DNA of 64,000 bases from Caballeronia zhejiangensis (GTDB lineage: Bacteria; Pseudomonadota; Gammaproteobacteria; Burkholderiales; Burkholderiaceae): NCBI RefSeq assembly GCF_000698575.1, contig NZ_JFHD01000001.1, positions 496,001 to 560,000 of the forward strand. The letters are read 5' to 3'. Every line of letters starts with the position of its first letter. Position 1 is the stretch's first letter. Both the position numbers and the translations under genes were made by a program. Shown here one piece after another: positions 26,199-35,035 of the stretch. Under the pieces are notes generated by a model that was not told the origin of the DNA, searched no databases, and was given only the letters and a program-made list of their open reading frames with translations.

Positions 26199-27389
26199 AT
26201 GCAAGCCCTTCGAAGCGAAGCCATCATCGATTCGCAAAACGACTATCCCGAGTACGCCGGACCGCTGCACCTCGATACGCTGATCGAGGAAGTCGAGCGC
26301 CGCCGCGACGAGTTCGACGCCCTGTCCCACGTGCCGCGCGATATGGTCGGCAAGATGAAGCGCGCGGGGATTTTCCGCGCGAGCACGCCCAAACGTTTCG
26401 GCGGCGATGCGCTGCCGCCCGCGCGCTTCCTCGAGATGCTCGAACGTATCGCGATCGCGGACGGATCGGCCGCCTGGGTCGCGGCGTTCGGCTCCGCGAA
26501 CACGTACCTGGCTTCACTGCCTGTGGAGACCCAGGCGCGAATCTATGCGGCCGGTCCCGATCAGGTCTTCGCGGGCGGCTTGTATCCGCTGCAAAAGGCC
26601 GAGCGCGCGCCCGGCGGATTCCTCGTGTCGGGACAGTGGCGCTTTGCGAGCGGCTGCAAGGGCGCGGACTGGATCGGCGTGGGAATCGGCGGGGCGCCGG
26701 CCGGCACCGACGACAAGAACGCCGGCAAGCCTTTTACTGCGGTTTTCCCGGCGAGCGAAGTGGAGATCGTCGATAACTGGAACGTGGTCGGCATGCAGGG
26801 CACGGGCAGCCATGATCTGCGCCTGAAGGACAAATACGTCGAGGAACAATGGACCTTCGTGCGCGGCGGCACGCCGCTGATCGATGAACCGCTGTACCGG
26901 TATCCCGCCGTCGCGTATCAGGCGCAGGTGCATGCGGCAGTGAACATCGGCCTGGCGCGCGCGGCGCTCGACCTGCTGGCGGGGATGTCCGGCGTGACGA
27001 AAACCACGACCGGTGCGCCGCGTCTCGCCGATCGCGCCTACTATCGTTCCGGGCTCGCGCAGGCGGAAGCACAACTGCGCAGCGCGCGGGCGTTCTTCTT
27101 CGAGTGCGCGGAAGCATCGTGGCGCACGGTGCTCGCGGGCGACCCGGTGTTGCCTGCCGAAGCAAACTTGCTGCGTCTGTCGGCGACGCACGCCGCCCAC
27201 ACCTGCGCCGATATCGTGATGCAGGCGTACAAGATGGCGGGCATCGGCGCGATCTATCGCGAGAACCGGATGCAGCGTCTGGTACGCGATTCGATCGTCG
27301 TCACGCAACACGCCTTTCTCGGCGAAGGCAATTACGACGCATCGGGCGCGATCTTCGTCGGCATTCCGCCCGTTACGCCGTATCCCTGA
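26199..27389 (+). CDS. Acyl-CoA-dehydrogenase-fold flavin monooxygenase (IacA/IifC-like)
   Basis: A 396-residue protein with the acyl-CoA dehydrogenase fold: helical N-terminal domain, beta middle domain (SGQWRFASGCKGADW) and C-terminal helical bundle. Together with the flavin reductase directly after it, this is the layout of two-component flavin-dependent oxygenases (HpaB/DszC/IacA group) and not of a true acyl-CoA dehydrogenase. The ATG at 26199 has GAGAGG about 11 bases upstream. Context (Rieske oxygenase, NTF2-like protein, amidase) suggests it performs the first attack on an indole-type ring, like IacA for indole-3-acetate or IifC for indole. Substrate is not proven by sequence. Confidence 0.8.
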   Translation: MQALRSEAIIDSQNDYPEYAGPLHLDTLIEEVERRRDEFDALSHVPRDMVGKMKRAGIFRASTPKRFGGDALPPARFLEMLERIAIADGSAAWVAAFGSANTYLASLPVETQARIYAAGPDQVFAGGLYPLQKAERAPGGFLVSGQWRFASGCKGADWIGVGIGGAPAGTDDKNAGKPFTAVFPASEVEIVDNWNVVGMQGTGSHDLRLKDKYVEEQWTFVRGGTPLIDEPLYRYPAVAYQAQVHAAVNIGLARAALDLLAGMSGVTKTTTGAPRLADRAYYRSGLAQAEAQLRSARAFFFECAEASWRTVLAGDPVLPAEANLLRLSATHAAHTCADIVMQAYKMAGIGAIYRENRMQRLVRDSIVVTQHAFLGEGNYDASGAIFVGIPPVTPYP

Positions 27390-27417
27390 ACCCGCGAATC
27401 CTGAAAGGACATCTGCC

Positions 27418-27936
27418 ATGACACACGATCAAGCGCGCACACAGTTTCGCAACGCGATGGCCTCGCTCGGCGCCGCCGTCAACGTCATTACCACCGACGG
27501 CCCGCACGGACGCTGCGGTATCACGGCAAGCGCCGTGTGCTCCGTGACCGATACGCCACCCACGATGCTCGTCTGCATCAATCAGTCGAGTTACGTTCAC
27601 GATGTGTTGCTTGCTAACGGCCGGGCGTGCATCAACGTGCTGGGCGCGCACGCGCAGGAACTGGCGCGCGCGTTCGCGGGCATGGACGGAGGCTCGATGG
27701 ACGAACGCTTTGCGCGCTGCGGTTCGCGGCCTGGCGCATTGCAACTTCCCGTGCTCGACGATGCAATCGCGAGTCTCGAAGGCCGTATCGTCGACAGCAA
27801 GCAGGTCGGTTCGCATTCAGTGCTTTTCGTACAGGTAGAACACATCGGCTCGCGCGAAGACGGCGATGGGCTTGTGTACTTCGGCCGGCAGTTTCATCGG
27901 CTCGCGCGCGCGGCTGCTTCCTGCGAGGCGGCGTAA
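27418..27936 (+). CDS. NAD(P)H:flavin oxidoreductase (HpaC-like; IacG-like by context)
   Basis: A 172-residue flavin reductase-like domain protein of the HpaC/short-chain flavin reductase family. Family blocks seen are AMASLGAAVNVITTDGPHGRCGITASAVCSVT with the flavin-contacting region, CINQSS, and INVLGAHAQELA. It would supply reduced flavin to the oxygenase encoded 28 bases upstream. RBS AAAGGA lies 8 bases ahead of the ATG. Only two bases separate its stop from the next start. Confidence 0.85.
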   Translation: MTHDQARTQFRNAMASLGAAVNVITTDGPHGRCGITASAVCSVTDTPPTMLVCINQSSYVHDVLLANGRACINVLGAHAQELARAFAGMDGGSMDERFARCGSRPGALQLPVLDDAIASLEGRIVDSKQVGSHSVLFVQVEHIGSREDGDGLVYFGRQFHRLARAAASCEAA

Positions 27937-27938
27937 GT

Positions 27939-28613
27939 ATGCAAATCTGCCTGTTTCTGATCGATGCGGGCGGGCAGCGCCCGCTGGTCGATATTGCGCC
28001 ATTGCAGCGCATCGACGGCTTGCGCAGTCTGGTCGTGCACGAGCCGATATCGCAACACGTCGATCCGCGCATTCCGCCCGCGGCCGATGCGCCATCGTGC
28101 GTGCTTCAACTGTATTTCGATGAACTCGCCGCGCTCGAAGCTGCCGCGAGACTCGATGGCCCGATCCATCGCGCGCTTCGAGAACCTTTGATCGCCGGGC
28201 GCTTCATGCAGCAAGTCATGGCCGTGCGCGCGCTGGCCTCGCACGCGCCATCCACCCAAGCGCGCATTCAGCGCTGCACCTATCTCGTCGCGTACGAAGG
28301 GCCGGCCGAGGACTTCGACACATGGCTCGCGCATTACCTGCGGCATCACGCGCCGTTGATGTCCACCTTGCCGCGATTGCGCGAGCTGGAGATCTACACG
28401 CGCATCGATTGCACCATCGGCCTGCCTTGCACGCGCGCGAGTGCGATGCAACGCAACAAGGTCGTCTTCGACGATGCGTCCGCGCTCGCCGACGCACTCG
28501 CCTCGCCGGTGCGCGAATCGATGCGGCGCGATTTCCATACCTTGCCGCCCTATCGCGGAGCCACGCCGCATTTTGCAATGCACAGCACATACGGTAATCT
28601 CGCCACACATTGA
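27939..28613 (+). CDS. EthD-fold protein, probably cofactor-free oxygenase or isomerase
   Basis: A 224-residue protein that appears to be two ferredoxin-like dimeric alpha/beta repeats. The second (about 110-200) has the EthD-type signature WLAHYLRHHAPLMSTLPRLRELE. The start is 2 bases after the flavin reductase stop, so the three genes are one operon. Clusters for indole breakdown (iif) contain an EthD/DUF4286-type protein, IifA, said to open 3-hydroxyindolin-2-one to anthranilate without cofactor; I propose the same class here with moderate support. Alternative: an accessory protein like IacB. Confidence 0.6.
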   Translation: MQICLFLIDAGGQRPLVDIAPLQRIDGLRSLVVHEPISQHVDPRIPPAADAPSCVLQLYFDELAALEAAARLDGPIHRALREPLIAGRFMQQVMAVRALASHAPSTQARIQRCTYLVAYEGPAEDFDTWLAHYLRHHAPLMSTLPRLRELEIYTRIDCTIGLPCTRASAMQRNKVVFDDASALADALASPVRESMRRDFHTLPPYRGATPHFAMHSTYGNLATH

Positions 28614-28657
28614 TGGCCGCATGGCGCGACCAGCGCTCGTTCGTGAGTCAACCGTGT

Positions 28658-29578
28658 ATGACGAAGCTCAACTCCGGTATCGCCGATCTCAATCTGCTGC
28701 GCGTGTTCCTCGCCATCTGGGATTTGCGCAGCCTGACCGCCGCCGGCGAACGTCTCGAACTGACGCAGCCCGCGGTCAGTCATGCGCTACGGCGCTTGCG
28801 CACGATCTTCGGTGATCCGCTTTTCGTGCGCACGCCCGCCGGCATGGTGCCGACCGATGCCGCGCATCGGCTGTATCCGCCGCTCGCGCAGGCGTTGTCG
28901 ATCATCAACGAGGCGGTCCAGCAACTCGCCAGCTTCGATCCCGCGACCGCCCGGCGCGTGTTTCGCATTTCGATGTCGGACATGTCGGAATTCTTTTTTC
29001 TGCCGCCGCTCGTCGCGCTGCTCGACCGCGAGGCGCGCGGCATTCGAATCGAAGCGGTCAATGTTCCGGTGGAATCCGTAAGCAGCGCCATGCGCGCCGG
29101 AGAAATCGATCTTGCGCTCGGCTATGTGCCGGGTCTCGACGCGGGATGCGTGAGCGAGACGCTATTCGTCGACGAGCATGTATGCGTCGTGCGCGCCAAT
29201 CATCCGTTACGCAAGTCGCGGCCGACACGCGACGACCTGACCGCCTTGCGCTACGTCTACGCGAGCACCAACGCGACGGGCCATCGCATGGTCGAGCAAT
29301 GGCTCGACGAGCTGAATTTCAAGCGCGATGTCGCGGTCCGGCTGCCGCATTTCGTCGTGGCGCCCGAAATCGTGATGAACACGGACCTTGCCGTGCTCTT
29401 CCCCAAGAGCATCGCGCTGCGCTTCAATCGTAGTAAGGCCTTTCGCATTCTGCCATTGCCTTTTGCGCTGCCGCCCATCGAGATTCAGGTGCACTCGCAC
29501 ACGCAATTCACGAGCGATCCGGGCGTAGCGTGGCTGCGCAATACGATCCATTCGATGTTTCGCCAGCCCGACGCGTGA
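28658..29578 (+). CDS. LysR-family transcriptional regulator
   Basis: A 306-residue LysR regulator. The winged helix-turn-helix is at residues about 9-67 (LNLLRVFLAIWDLRSLTAAGERLELTQPAVSHALRRL), followed by a substrate-binding effector domain with the FRISMSDMSEFFFLPPL opening. The ATG at 28658 gives the standard short N-terminus; an ATG at 28613 overlapping the previous stop is the alternative. It is most like NahR/NodD/DntR-type LysRs in domain length. It lies downstream of the monooxygenase operon and before the second transporter and may regulate both. Confidence 0.87.
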   Translation: MTKLNSGIADLNLLRVFLAIWDLRSLTAAGERLELTQPAVSHALRRLRTIFGDPLFVRTPAGMVPTDAAHRLYPPLAQALSIINEAVQQLASFDPATARRVFRISMSDMSEFFFLPPLVALLDREARGIRIEAVNVPVESVSSAMRAGEIDLALGYVPGLDAGCVSETLFVDEHVCVVRANHPLRKSRPTRDDLTALRYVYASTNATGHRMVEQWLDELNFKRDVAVRLPHFVVAPEIVMNTDLAVLFPKSIALRFNRSKAFRILPLPFALPPIEIQVHSHTQFTSDPGVAWLRNTIHSMFRQPDA

Positions 29579-29634
29579 CGCTCATTTGCTGCGCTGATAT
29601 CACGCGTTCTTTTCGGCGAATTTGACCGGGGTGA

Positions 29635-29649
29635 GTGTCGCCACGACAC
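29635..29649. promoter_or_regulatory. Perfect dyad upstream of the second MHS transporter
   Basis: GTGTCG-CCA-CGACAC, six-base arms with a three-base spacer. It begins 13 bases after a CGAATTTGACC word resembling the -35 region of the first transporter, so a regulator bound here would cover the expected -10 position. Confidence 0.45.
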
Positions 29650-29695
29650 TGTTTGTCATGCGAAGCCTCTAGAAGGCTGCAGCCCTTCTCATTCA

Positions 29696-31018
29696 ATGCG
29701 AGCAGACATGGCAACAGTTCATACCTCGACCGCCGAAACCAGCGCAGCAATGCCGGATCGCACGCTCAGACGTATCGTCATTGCGTCGGTCGCGGGCAAC
29801 GCGATGGAGTGGTACGACTTCTTCGTCTACGGAACGGCGGCCGCACTCGTGTTCGGCAGTTTGTTTTTTCCGGCCAATGCGGACCCGCTGATCGGCACGC
29901 TCGGCGCGTTCGCGGCATTCGCGATGGGCTTCGTCGCACGGCCGCTCGGCGGTATCGTGTTCGGCCATATCGGCGACCGTTATGGACGGCGCGCGTCGCT
30001 CGTCTGGACATTGCTCATCATGGGCTTCGCGACGTTCGGCATCGGCCTGTTGCCGACTTACGATCACGTCGGTCTGTGGGCGCCTGTTGCGCTCGTCGCA
30101 CTTCGCCTGCTGCAAGGCATCGCGTCCGGCGGCGAATGGGGCGGCGGCGTACTGATGATCAGCGAGAACGCGCCGCCTGAAAAGCGCGGCTATTACGCGG
30201 CGTGGAGTCAGCTCGGCGTCGGCGGCGGTTTCGTTCTTTCCTCGGCGGCGTTTCTCGCGGTGCAGGCCTTGCCGCACGATCAGTTCATCTCGTGGGGATG
30301 GCGCCTGCCGTTTCTCGCGAGCATCGTGATCTTCGCGCTCGGCGTCTACATTCGTCATAGCCTGCCTGAGAGTCGCGACTTCGAGAACGCGGAAGAAGCG
30401 GGCAAGACGTCGCATATGCCGGTGCTCGAAGCGATCAAGCGTCATCCGAAGGAAATACTGATGGCGATGGGCCTGCGCGTCGCGGAGAACGGCGGCGCGT
30501 ACATCTTTCTCGCGTTTTCGCTGGTGTACGGCAAGTTCATCGGCATTCCGAATTCGACGATGCTCACCGGCGTCATGCTCGCGATGGTCGTCGAAATGAT
30601 CGCGATGCTGCTGTGGGGCAAGCTCTCCGATCGCATCGGACGCAAGCCCGTGTATATGATCGGCGCCGCATCGCTCGCGGCGATGGCCTTCCCGTTCTTC
30701 TGGCTGCTGGACACGCATTCGACGCCGCTCATCTGGCTTGCGCTGGTGCTTGGCACGGCCGTCTGTCACGGCGCGATGATCGGCACCTTGCCTGCGCTCG
30801 TCGGCGAATTGTTCAGCACGGAAGTGCGCTACTCGGGCGTTGCGCTCGGGCATGAAGTGGCTTCGATTTTCGCTGGCGGTCTGTCGCCGCTCCTCGCGAC
30901 CGCGTTGCTTTCGCACTATCACGCGTCCTGGCCCGTCGCGGTGTTTCTCATCGCGCTCAGTCTCGTGACGGTCGTCACGCTGCGCTTCACGCACGAAACG
31001 CGTCATCAGTCACATTGA
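29696..31018 (+). CDS. MHS-family (MFS) transporter, second copy
   Basis: A 440-residue metabolite:H+ symporter with NAMEWYDFFVYGT in the first helix, GHIGDRYGRR after helix 3 and ASGGEWGGG in helix 4-5. It is a close paralogue of the protein at 24799-26166. The ATG at 29696 is used; another ATG four codons later would also do. Two paralogous transporters in one cluster suggest either two related substrates, or import and export. Confidence 0.87.
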   Translation: MRADMATVHTSTAETSAAMPDRTLRRIVIASVAGNAMEWYDFFVYGTAAALVFGSLFFPANADPLIGTLGAFAAFAMGFVARPLGGIVFGHIGDRYGRRASLVWTLLIMGFATFGIGLLPTYDHVGLWAPVALVALRLLQGIASGGEWGGGVLMISENAPPEKRGYYAAWSQLGVGGGFVLSSAAFLAVQALPHDQFISWGWRLPFLASIVIFALGVYIRHSLPESRDFENAEEAGKTSHMPVLEAIKRHPKEILMAMGLRVAENGGAYIFLAFSLVYGKFIGIPNSTMLTGVMLAMVVEMIAMLLWGKLSDRIGRKPVYMIGAASLAAMAFPFFWLLDTHSTPLIWLALVLGTAVCHGAMIGTLPALVGELFSTEVRYSGVALGHEVASIFAGGLSPLLATALLSHYHASWPVAVFLIALSLVTVVTLRFTHETRHQSH

Positions 31019-31112
31019 TGCGATACACGATTTTTAGCCTATTTTTCTTATTCGGCGTGCGGCTCTAAGATCGATGCATGGTTGTGGGAAACACATCGAA
31101 AGGAAGGCGATC

Positions 31113-32081
31113 ATGCAAGCTCAAACCGTGAAAGTCCGAGTCGACGCGTTGCGCGAGGAAGCGCACGGCGTGCGCTCGTTCAGCGTCTCGCGAATCGACG
31201 GCGCGCCCTTCGAACCCTATGAGCCCGGCGCGCATATCGATGTGACCGGCCCCTCGGGTGTCACGCGTCAGTACTCGCTCTGCGGCGATCCGGCATGTCT
31301 CCGGACGCAGATCTTCGCGGTCAAGAAGGAAGCGCAATCGCGCGGCGGTTCACGCTCGCTTCACGAGGAAGTGACCGTGGGCTCCGAGCTTTCCGTCGGC
31401 GCGCCGCGCAGTCTGTTCCAGCTTCACGCGGCCGCAAGCGAGCACATTCTGATCGGCGCGGGCATCGGCATCACGCCCTTGCTGTCGATGGCTTATCGCC
31501 TCGTCGCGAGCAATGCGCGCTTCACGCTGCATTACTTCGCGCGCAGCGAGGCGCATGCGGCATTCATGACCTTGCTGACGCGTGCCCCGTTCAACGCGTA
31601 CGTGAAGCTGCATTTCGGCGTCGAGCGGCACGAGCAGCGCGACAAGCTCGACGAATGTATCCGCGATGCCGGTCCGAACGCACACGTCTACACATGCGGG
31701 CCGAGCGCCTTCATGGATGCCGTGGTCGAGACGGCGCAAGCTCGCCTGCCCGCGGACGCGATCCATCTGGAGCGCTTCAAAGCCGAGCCGATTGCCACGG
31801 CCGAAGCCTCGTTGGACAGCTTCGAGGTGCAACTCGCAAGCAGCGGACAAACGGTTCGCGTGGACAAGAGCACGTCGATCGTCGATGCGCTCGCCTCCAT
31901 CGGCATAGAAGTCGATACCTCGTGCGGCGAAGGCGTTTGCGGTACGTGCATGGTGGATGTCGTGAGCGGCGAGCCCGAGCATCGCGATCACTGTTTGAGC
32001 AAAGCGGAACGCGCAAGCAACAGCGTGATTTGCTGCTGCGTGTCGCGTTCCCGTTCGCCCGTGCTGGTGCTCGATCTCTGA
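31113..32081 (+). CDS. Phthalate dioxygenase reductase-family electron-transfer protein (IacF-like)
   Basis: A 322-residue PDR/VanB-type reductase. Order: FMN-binding beta-barrel (1-100, with RQYSLCGDP), NAD-binding domain (100-225, GAGIGITPLLSM and YTCGPSAFMDAV), and C-terminal plant-type [2Fe-2S] domain with CGEGVCGTC and a distal Cys near CCC. It passes electrons from NADH to the Rieske oxygenase alpha subunit encoded at 33177. GGAAGG lies just ahead of the ATG at 31113. Confidence 0.88.
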   Translation: MQAQTVKVRVDALREEAHGVRSFSVSRIDGAPFEPYEPGAHIDVTGPSGVTRQYSLCGDPACLRTQIFAVKKEAQSRGGSRSLHEEVTVGSELSVGAPRSLFQLHAAASEHILIGAGIGITPLLSMAYRLVASNARFTLHYFARSEAHAAFMTLLTRAPFNAYVKLHFGVERHEQRDKLDECIRDAGPNAHVYTCGPSAFMDAVVETAQARLPADAIHLERFKAEPIATAEASLDSFEVQLASSGQTVRVDKSTSIVDALASIGIEVDTSCGEGVCGTCMVDVVSGEPEHRDHCLSKAERASNSVICCCVSRSRSPVLVLDL

Positions 32082-32087
32082 GCGAAA

Positions 32088-33008
32088 TCACATCGTCTTG
32101 AAGCTCGCGAGGGTGTCGGTCATCAGGGCGCGCATCCACGCGTTGCCTTCGTCGTCGTGAAAGTGTTCGTGCCAGTGCATCGTCACGGCCACTCTCGGCA
32201 ACGGTACAGGCAGCGCGTAAATGTTGAACGCCTCGCCTCTGTTGAGGATATGCGCGAGCTTTTCCGGCAGCGTGGCGAACAGATCCGTTGCAGCCAGCAC
32301 GCCGGGCACCGCCACGAAATGCGGCAACGCCAGCGCGATATTGCGTCCGACGCCTCGTCCGCGCAGCGCATCGTCGAGCGCGTCATGGCTGTGTTCGAGC
32401 GAGCGAACCTGAACGTGCGACGCGGCAAGGAACTGCGCGAGTTTCAGCTTCGTGCCTTCGGGCAGATCGTCGCGCTTGCGGGTCATGCATACATACGACT
32501 CCTCGAAGAGCACGCAATGGCGCGTGCGCGGCAATAGCGACGGCAAGTTGCCGATCGCGAAATCCAGCCGGCTCGCGCGCAACGCTTCTTCGATTTCTTC
32601 GTCCGGCAACGGCTCGACCACCAGCTTCGCGCGCGGCGCGGCATCGTGCAACGCGGCGCAGATCGCCGGCAGATACGCCATCTCCCCCGCATCCGAGAGC
32701 GACAGGCGAAAGGTACGCGTGCTCGTCGCCGGATCGAAACGCTCGGCGTAACGCAACGCCTGGCGCACGGTGTCGAGCGCGCGCCCGACGATTTCGGCCA
32801 ATTCCAGCGCGACGGGCGTGGGCTGCATGCCCGTGCGCGTGCGGATGAATAGCGCGTCGTCGAACAAGGTGCGTAATCGCCCGAGCGAATAGCTGACCGC
32901 CGGTTGAGAGAGCGCGAGACGCTCGCCTGCGCGCGTCAGGCTGCGCTCTTCCACGATAGCCTGGAAAACGCGCAGCAGATTCAGATCGATATGGTCGATG
33001 GATGTCAT
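32088..33008 (-). CDS. LysR-family transcriptional regulator (divergent to the Rieske operon)
   Basis: A 306-residue LysR protein. The helix-turn-helix lies at residues about 7-65 (LNLLRVFQAIVEERSLTRAGERLALSQPAVSYSLGRL); the effector domain opens FRLSLSDAGEMAYLPAI. It is related to the LysR at 28658, sharing domain length and the LSxSDxxEMxxLPxx start. The ATG at 33008 gives the normal N-terminus. It is transcribed away from the Rieske alpha gene across a 168-base gap, the usual layout for a LysR that activates its neighbour. Confidence 0.88.
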   Translation of the reverse strand: MTSIDHIDLNLLRVFQAIVEERSLTRAGERLALSQPAVSYSLGRLRTLFDDALFIRTRTGMQPTPVALELAEIVGRALDTVRQALRYAERFDPATSTRTFRLSLSDAGEMAYLPAICAALHDAAPRAKLVVEPLPDEEIEEALRASRLDFAIGNLPSLLPRTRHCVLFEESYVCMTRKRDDLPEGTKLKLAQFLAASHVQVRSLEHSHDALDDALRGRGVGRNIALALPHFVAVPGVLAATDLFATLPEKLAHILNRGEAFNIYALPVPLPRVAVTMHWHEHFHDDEGNAWMRALMTDTLASFKTM

Positions 33009-33176
33009 GACGGGCCGTCCGAGATATAGGCCGCACTGATTGAACGACCCGTTTTTAATCGATTTGACGCATGATCCTCGAAAAGCGAGACTGATGTCAA
33101 CGAGAGGATTTGCCGAGCGCCCAGCCAAGCTCGCGTCAGTCGTTCGATCAGCCACTCAACTTCTCCGAGGAATACG
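33009..33176. promoter_or_regulatory. LysR/Rieske divergent control region
   Basis: A 168-base gap between the LysR and Rieske alpha start codons. It includes the word CGATTTGACGC (33060-33070), related to the CGAATTTGACC word upstream of both MHS transporters, and a small CTCG-AAAAG-CGAG dyad (about 33078-33090). A LysR binding site is expected here; I cannot fix its exact T-N11-A box. Confidence 0.45.
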
Positions 33177-34460
33177 ATGAGTACGCCGACCTATCAGACC
33201 ATCGACACCAGCGCGCTCGCCAGGCGCGCGGAGTCCGATCGCATTGCGCCTTCGCTTTACTACGATCCGGAGTTGTTCGAGGCCGAACTCGAACGCATCT
33301 TCTACAAGACGTGGGTGTGGGTTGCGCATGACAGCGAGTTGCCGAAGCCCGGCGACTTCGTGACGACGACCATCGGCCGTCAGCCGGTCATCGTCGTGCG
33401 CGACAAGACCGGAACCGTGAACGTGTTGCAGAACCGTTGCCGTCATCGGGGCGCGACCGTCTGCGAAGAGCACAAGGGCAACGCCAAGGGTTTCACATGC
33501 CCGTATCACAGCTGGTCCTATGCGCTCGACGGCACGCTGCGCGCCCTGCCCTACGGCGATGGTTATGAAGGCGTGTGCGAGAAAGGCGATCTGCCGCTCA
33601 AGAAGCTGCGCGTGGGCGTTTATCAAGGGCTGATTTTTGCGAGCTTCGATGAATCGATCGAACCGCTCGAGGACTTCCTCGGCGGCGCCAAACCGTGGAT
33701 CGATCTTTTCATGAAGCAGGGCGCGGGCTACCCCATCAAGGCGAATGGCGAGCACAAGTTCAGGTTCAAGGGCAACTGGAAGATCCAGCTCGAGAACACG
33801 ACGGACCTGTATCACTTTCCCGTCGTCCATAAGTCATGGATGAAGTCCATCGACGATGAAACGGCCGCCGTCATCACGAGCTTCATGACGAGCGACAAGG
33901 CGTTCTGCCGATCGCTCGGCAATGGTCACAGCCTTGCCGTGCTGATGCCGGAATTCGTCGATCTCGATCAGGACGACGGCGCGCCGCTGCCCGAACGTTT
34001 CAATGAACTCGCCGCGCAACTCGCAGAGAAACACACGCCCGAAGAAGTGCGCCGCATCGTGCGTTCGCTGATGGGCGTCGGCTTCAACCTCAATCTGTTT
34101 CCGAACCTCGCGCTTTCGATGGCGTTCTTCCGCGTGCTGCGCCCGATCTCCGCGGTGGAAACGGAAATCCGCCACGTCGCGCTGGGAATGGACGGCGGCC
34201 CCGAGGAAGCCAATCGCGCGCGCTTGCGCATGCACGAGCACTTCCAGGGCCCGTTGGGCTTCGGCAGCCCTGACGACGCCGAAGCGTGGGAGCGCGTGCA
34301 GCGCGGCTCATACGCCGGCCCTGACGTACCTATCCTCGTGAACCGCGGCCTCAACCGCGAAACGACCGCACCGAACGGTGAGAAGACCGCGCATTCGACC
34401 GACGAAACCGGCATGCGCGAAGCCTACAGACAATGGCGCGCGATGATGGAGCAAGCATGA
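33177..34460 (+). CDS. Rieske non-haem iron ring-hydroxylating oxygenase, alpha subunit (IacC-like)
   Basis: A 427-residue catalytic subunit. The Rieske [2Fe-2S] ligands are Cys88, His90, Cys108 and His111. The mononuclear iron site is in ENTTDLYHFPVVH, with bridging Asp210 and ligands His213 and His218; the third ligand Asp is expected near residue 360. It should dihydroxylate an aromatic ring with electrons from the reductase at 31113. ATG at 33177 follows CCGAGG. The stop overlaps the beta-subunit ATG. By gene company I place it nearest the IacC type (indole-3-acetate pathway), with anthranilate or benzoate-type enzymes as alternatives. Confidence 0.87.
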   Translation: MSTPTYQTIDTSALARRAESDRIAPSLYYDPELFEAELERIFYKTWVWVAHDSELPKPGDFVTTTIGRQPVIVVRDKTGTVNVLQNRCRHRGATVCEEHKGNAKGFTCPYHSWSYALDGTLRALPYGDGYEGVCEKGDLPLKKLRVGVYQGLIFASFDESIEPLEDFLGGAKPWIDLFMKQGAGYPIKANGEHKFRFKGNWKIQLENTTDLYHFPVVHKSWMKSIDDETAAVITSFMTSDKAFCRSLGNGHSLAVLMPEFVDLDQDDGAPLPERFNELAAQLAEKHTPEEVRRIVRSLMGVGFNLNLFPNLALSMAFFRVLRPISAVETEIRHVALGMDGGPEEANRARLRMHEHFQGPLGFGSPDDAEAWERVQRGSYAGPDVPILVNRGLNRETTAPNGEKTAHSTDETGMREAYRQWRAMMEQA

Positions 34461-34957
34461 TGGACGAACGCAACGCACTCTTCACGGACCAGACCTTGGC
34501 GCGCGCGATCGCATTCATCTGGCGGGAAGCGGAACTGCTCGACCGCCGGGACTATCGCGCCTGGCTGGATATGTGGGACCCGAAAGGCCATTACGTCGTG
34601 CCGATCGATCCGCGGACGACCGACTACGCGTCCACGCTCAACTACGCATACGATGACCATCACATGCGCGAGTTGCGCGTGCAGCGTATGACGTCCGGCT
34701 TTTCGGCGTCGGCCTCCGATGCGGCGCGCACGGTACGCACGGTGTCGCGCTTCACGCTCTCTGGCGACAGCGCGGACCTCGTCGAGGTCAAGTCCTCGCA
34801 GATCGTGATTGCCTACAAGCGTGGTCTGTCCACGATCTTTGCTGCCGACCTGACGCACAAGATCGATATGTCGAGCGGCGAGCCGCGTCTGTCGGAGAAG
34901 GTGATCCGCCTGATCGACTCGACCGAGGCGCTGAGCGCCATCGGCTTTCTGCTTTGA
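34457..34957 (+). CDS. Ring-hydroxylating oxygenase beta subunit (IacD-like)
   Basis: A 166-residue small subunit of the SnoaL/NTF2-like fold, the non-catalytic partner of alpha3-beta3 Rieske oxygenases. Blocks typical of the family: FIWREAELLDRRDYRAWLDMW at residues 17-37 and the YDDHHMRELRVQR stretch. It starts inside the alpha stop (ATGA), so expression is coupled. Length is usual. Confidence 0.87.
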   Translation: MMDERNALFTDQTLARAIAFIWREAELLDRRDYRAWLDMWDPKGHYVVPIDPRTTDYASTLNYAYDDHHMRELRVQRMTSGFSASASDAARTVRTVSRFTLSGDSADLVEVKSSQIVIAYKRGLSTIFAADLTHKIDMSSGEPRLSEKVIRLIDSTEALSAIGFLL

Positions 34958-35035
34958 AGTCATGCGCGCGTCGTGTCGATGTCGGTCGTCCGGCATTGCT
35001 TTCAGCGATGCGCGCGCTATCCATTCGCTACGTTC

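Noticed and set aside
29660..29695. Overlapping AGCCT/AGGCT and AGAAGG/CCTTCT dyads before the second MHS gene
   Set aside because: Short and imperfect; could be chance, so kept out of the feature list.
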